Origin: Corynebacterium felinum
GTDB lineage: Bacteria; Actinomycetota; Actinomycetes; Mycobacteriales; Mycobacteriaceae
Assembly (NCBI RefSeq): GCF_030408755.1
Contig: NZ_CP047209.1
Coordinates: forward strand, 992,001 to 1,056,000
DNA: 64,000 nt
Direction: 5' to 3'
Every line of letters begins with the position of its first letter. The first letter of the stretch is position 1. The translations under genes and the position numbers were made by a program. Under the pieces are notes generated by a model. The model saw nothing but the letters and a program-made list of their open reading frames with translations. It was not told where the DNA came from and searched no databases. Shown here piece after piece: positions 63,601-64,000 of the stretch.

Positions 63601-64000
63601 GCTGGTTGGGTGGGGGATGTGATGTCGATGATGTCGAAGACGCGTTGGGCGGAGGCGAGCCCGAGCTGCATTTGCACGACCATGCCTGCCAGCATGGATA
63701 CGACGGAGGTCAGTGCTGTCATGTACACGCTGAAGGCGAGGAAGGTGCCGATGGTGATTGTTCCCGTGTAGGTGATGTAGCCGCCAGCGCCGATGGTGAT
63801 TACGAGTGCGATGGAGGGCAGTTGCTGCATCAGGGGTTTGAGGCGGGCGGAGATGCGTGCGGTGCGCATCATGTGTTGGTAGACCTTGCCGGCGTTGTGG
63901 GTGAGTGTGTTTGTTTCGCGTTCTTCTTGCGCGAAGGCTTTGACTACGCGTACACCGCTGAGGGTTTCTTCGATGTGGCTGTTCATGTCAGCCAGGGTTT
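60699..64000 (-). CDS. Giant fused ABC exporter (two TMD-NBD halves), partial
   Basis: Partial, as the N-terminal end lies beyond the right edge. Within the window there are about 1100 residues: part of TMD1, then NBD1 (GPPGSGKT; LSGGQRQR; ILILDDTTSAVD), a charged linker of about 100 residues, TMD2 (LIAFVIGLYIIGVLAGLGLPYL onward) and NBD2 (GETGAGKST; LSSGQRQLVALARAEIL; LLLDEATATLD). NBD1 has Asp in place of the catalytic Glu after Walker B, as in heterodimeric exporters with one degenerate site. It probably exports lipids or drugs. It lies 85 bp downstream of odhA's start region and is transcribed in the same direction. Confidence 0.88.
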   Translation of the reverse strand, partial: TLADMNSHIEETLSGVRVVKAFAQEERETNTLTHNAGKVYQHMMRTARISARLKPLMQQLPSIALVITIGAGGYITYTGTITIGTFLAFSVYMTALTSVVSMLAGMVVQMQLGLASAQRVFDIIDITSPTQPAALGAANTPSIGAHAASVHAAAPDTVDAGWGIDISHISYTNVLTDLSITLKPATRTALVGPPGSGKTLLTYLLGGFYQPQSGQITLTNADTHLPYSTLPPAEIRKHVTCVFDDPFLFSTTIRDNLDFGRGFSDKKLYDAARIACIDTFIDSLPKGLDTPIGERGHRLSGGQRQRIALARAILAQPKILILDDTTSAVDATTEAQIFTNLSTHLPHTTILIIAHRHSTLEYADHIAILDHGTIVGSGTREKMRTNPQLRTLMNESLNTPLSDAKTPAQTTPTTSEPSWEELWPETPPTPSTYDTASKATMSRGVSSSKGTVTAGVGTQMAGAMPKNPQLVALIDKLPTFTDTPPHGGYDHFRQPLTHVDARTLFGSVKHLIAFVIGLYIIGVLAGLGLPYLIKIAIDSGIQQSNPTVLLTVSLYGLGLVTIAWASMVGTTILTALTGERLLYELRIRCYAHLQRLGLDYYESTTTGALITRMSTDIDSLNSFLNNGLSTAIVAVSTLSGILILLGVTSPLLLSIALTGVPVIAVATYYFKKISSRLYTRAREEVSEVNSLFHETMTGLRTAQMLNQEHLLLTRFSTAANTVKKTRIHAQTAVAVYFPGLNATSEIIQAIVLGIGAHLVAHSTLDVGILIAFLLYLDRLYGPIHNLSQIYDSYQQARVGFTRITDLLSTPASVTDDNAEAFDVDTLAHAATQAISLHNVHFSYPNHTTHTPALNNINLRITPGTTVAIVGETGAGKSTIIKLIERFYDPQHGYIAADNHPLTTLPLQGWRAQVGFVPQEAHLFNGTIADNIAYARPDANKKDIVDAARRVGALNIFAGIDGGLNATVGQRGNALSSGQRQLVALARAEILQPALLLLDEATATLDPATEAAFLTALDKATHNRTAIVVAHRLATAQKADRILVIRDGCIVEDGTHTELLSFGGIYATMWAATTKKNTSSQECCETEHNESENWPKFDYM

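Overview
The window looks like the chromosome of a Corynebacterium, with moderate GC and gene content close to that of C. glutamicum and the C. diphtheriae group. The evidence is the fused E1/E2 2-oxoglutarate dehydrogenase (odhA), mycothiol synthesis (mshB), a Corynebacterium-type glycogen synthase and glgC, a succinylase diaminopimelate route (dapC, dapD, dapE), GpgS, LpqW, SigE with its zinc anti-sigma factor, and a DUF3117 protein. The order typA-lpqW-mshB-fdxC-dapC ... dapD/dapE-LOG-folP2-gpgS-DUF3117-glgA/glgC-methyltransferase-sigE-anti-sigma-tatB-mrp-odhA is the backbone shared with mycobacteria. I cannot name the species from sequence alone.

Layout. 1-7.5 kb: the N-terminal part of a secreted Ig/fibronectin-like protein with DtxR-like iron boxes upstream, a DUF808 membrane protein, a ketopantoate-reductase-like enzyme, then a TPP riboswitch driving ykoE-ykoD-ykoC (an ECF transporter for a thiamine precursor) plus an overlapping P-loop kinase. 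7.8-13.1 kb: an oligopeptide ABC importer (oppA-oppB-oppC-fused oppDF). 13.3-15.8 kb: a minus-strand cluster with a secreted protein, a DUF402 protein, an ArsC-like protein and a secreted trypsin-like protease. 16.3-26.9 kb: typA, a secreted repeat protein, lpqW, mshB, fdxC, dapC, a pseudouridine synthase and a GtrA protein. 26.9-31.4 kb: a gene-poor accessory island holding a TerD-related protein, a small secreted protein and several dispersed repeats. 31.4-40.6 kb: lysine-pathway genes (dapD, a diverged dapD paralogue, dapE) around aroP, then LOG, folP2, gpgS, a DivIVA-like protein, DUF3117 and rlmA. 40.9-43.9 kb: an MFS transporter whose 3' end is cut by a complete IS1380-family element carrying a frameshifted transposase. 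44-56.5 kb: a GH32-like gene, glgA/glgC, sigE-anti-sigma-tatB, mrp, a DUF1003 protein, a soluble MgtE/CBS protein, small exported or membrane proteins and a lone AbiEi/DUF559-like gene. 56.9-64 kb: odhA and a giant fused ABC exporter that runs off the window.

The least expected signals are two families of intergenic repeats. One is a pair of about 102-bp elements (1741-1841 and, inverted, 31003-31104). The other is four elements of exactly 56 bp with TCGACCTT...AAGGTCGA ends (30835, 31294, 56588, 56703). Also notable are a GH32-like protein that appears to lack all three catalytic motifs, a DapD paralogue with an altered hexapeptide-repeat loop, an RlmA without its zinc ligands, and the exact join across the insertion sequence that rebuilds the original end of the MFS gene.

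I saw no rRNA, tRNA, CRISPR array or prophage in the window.
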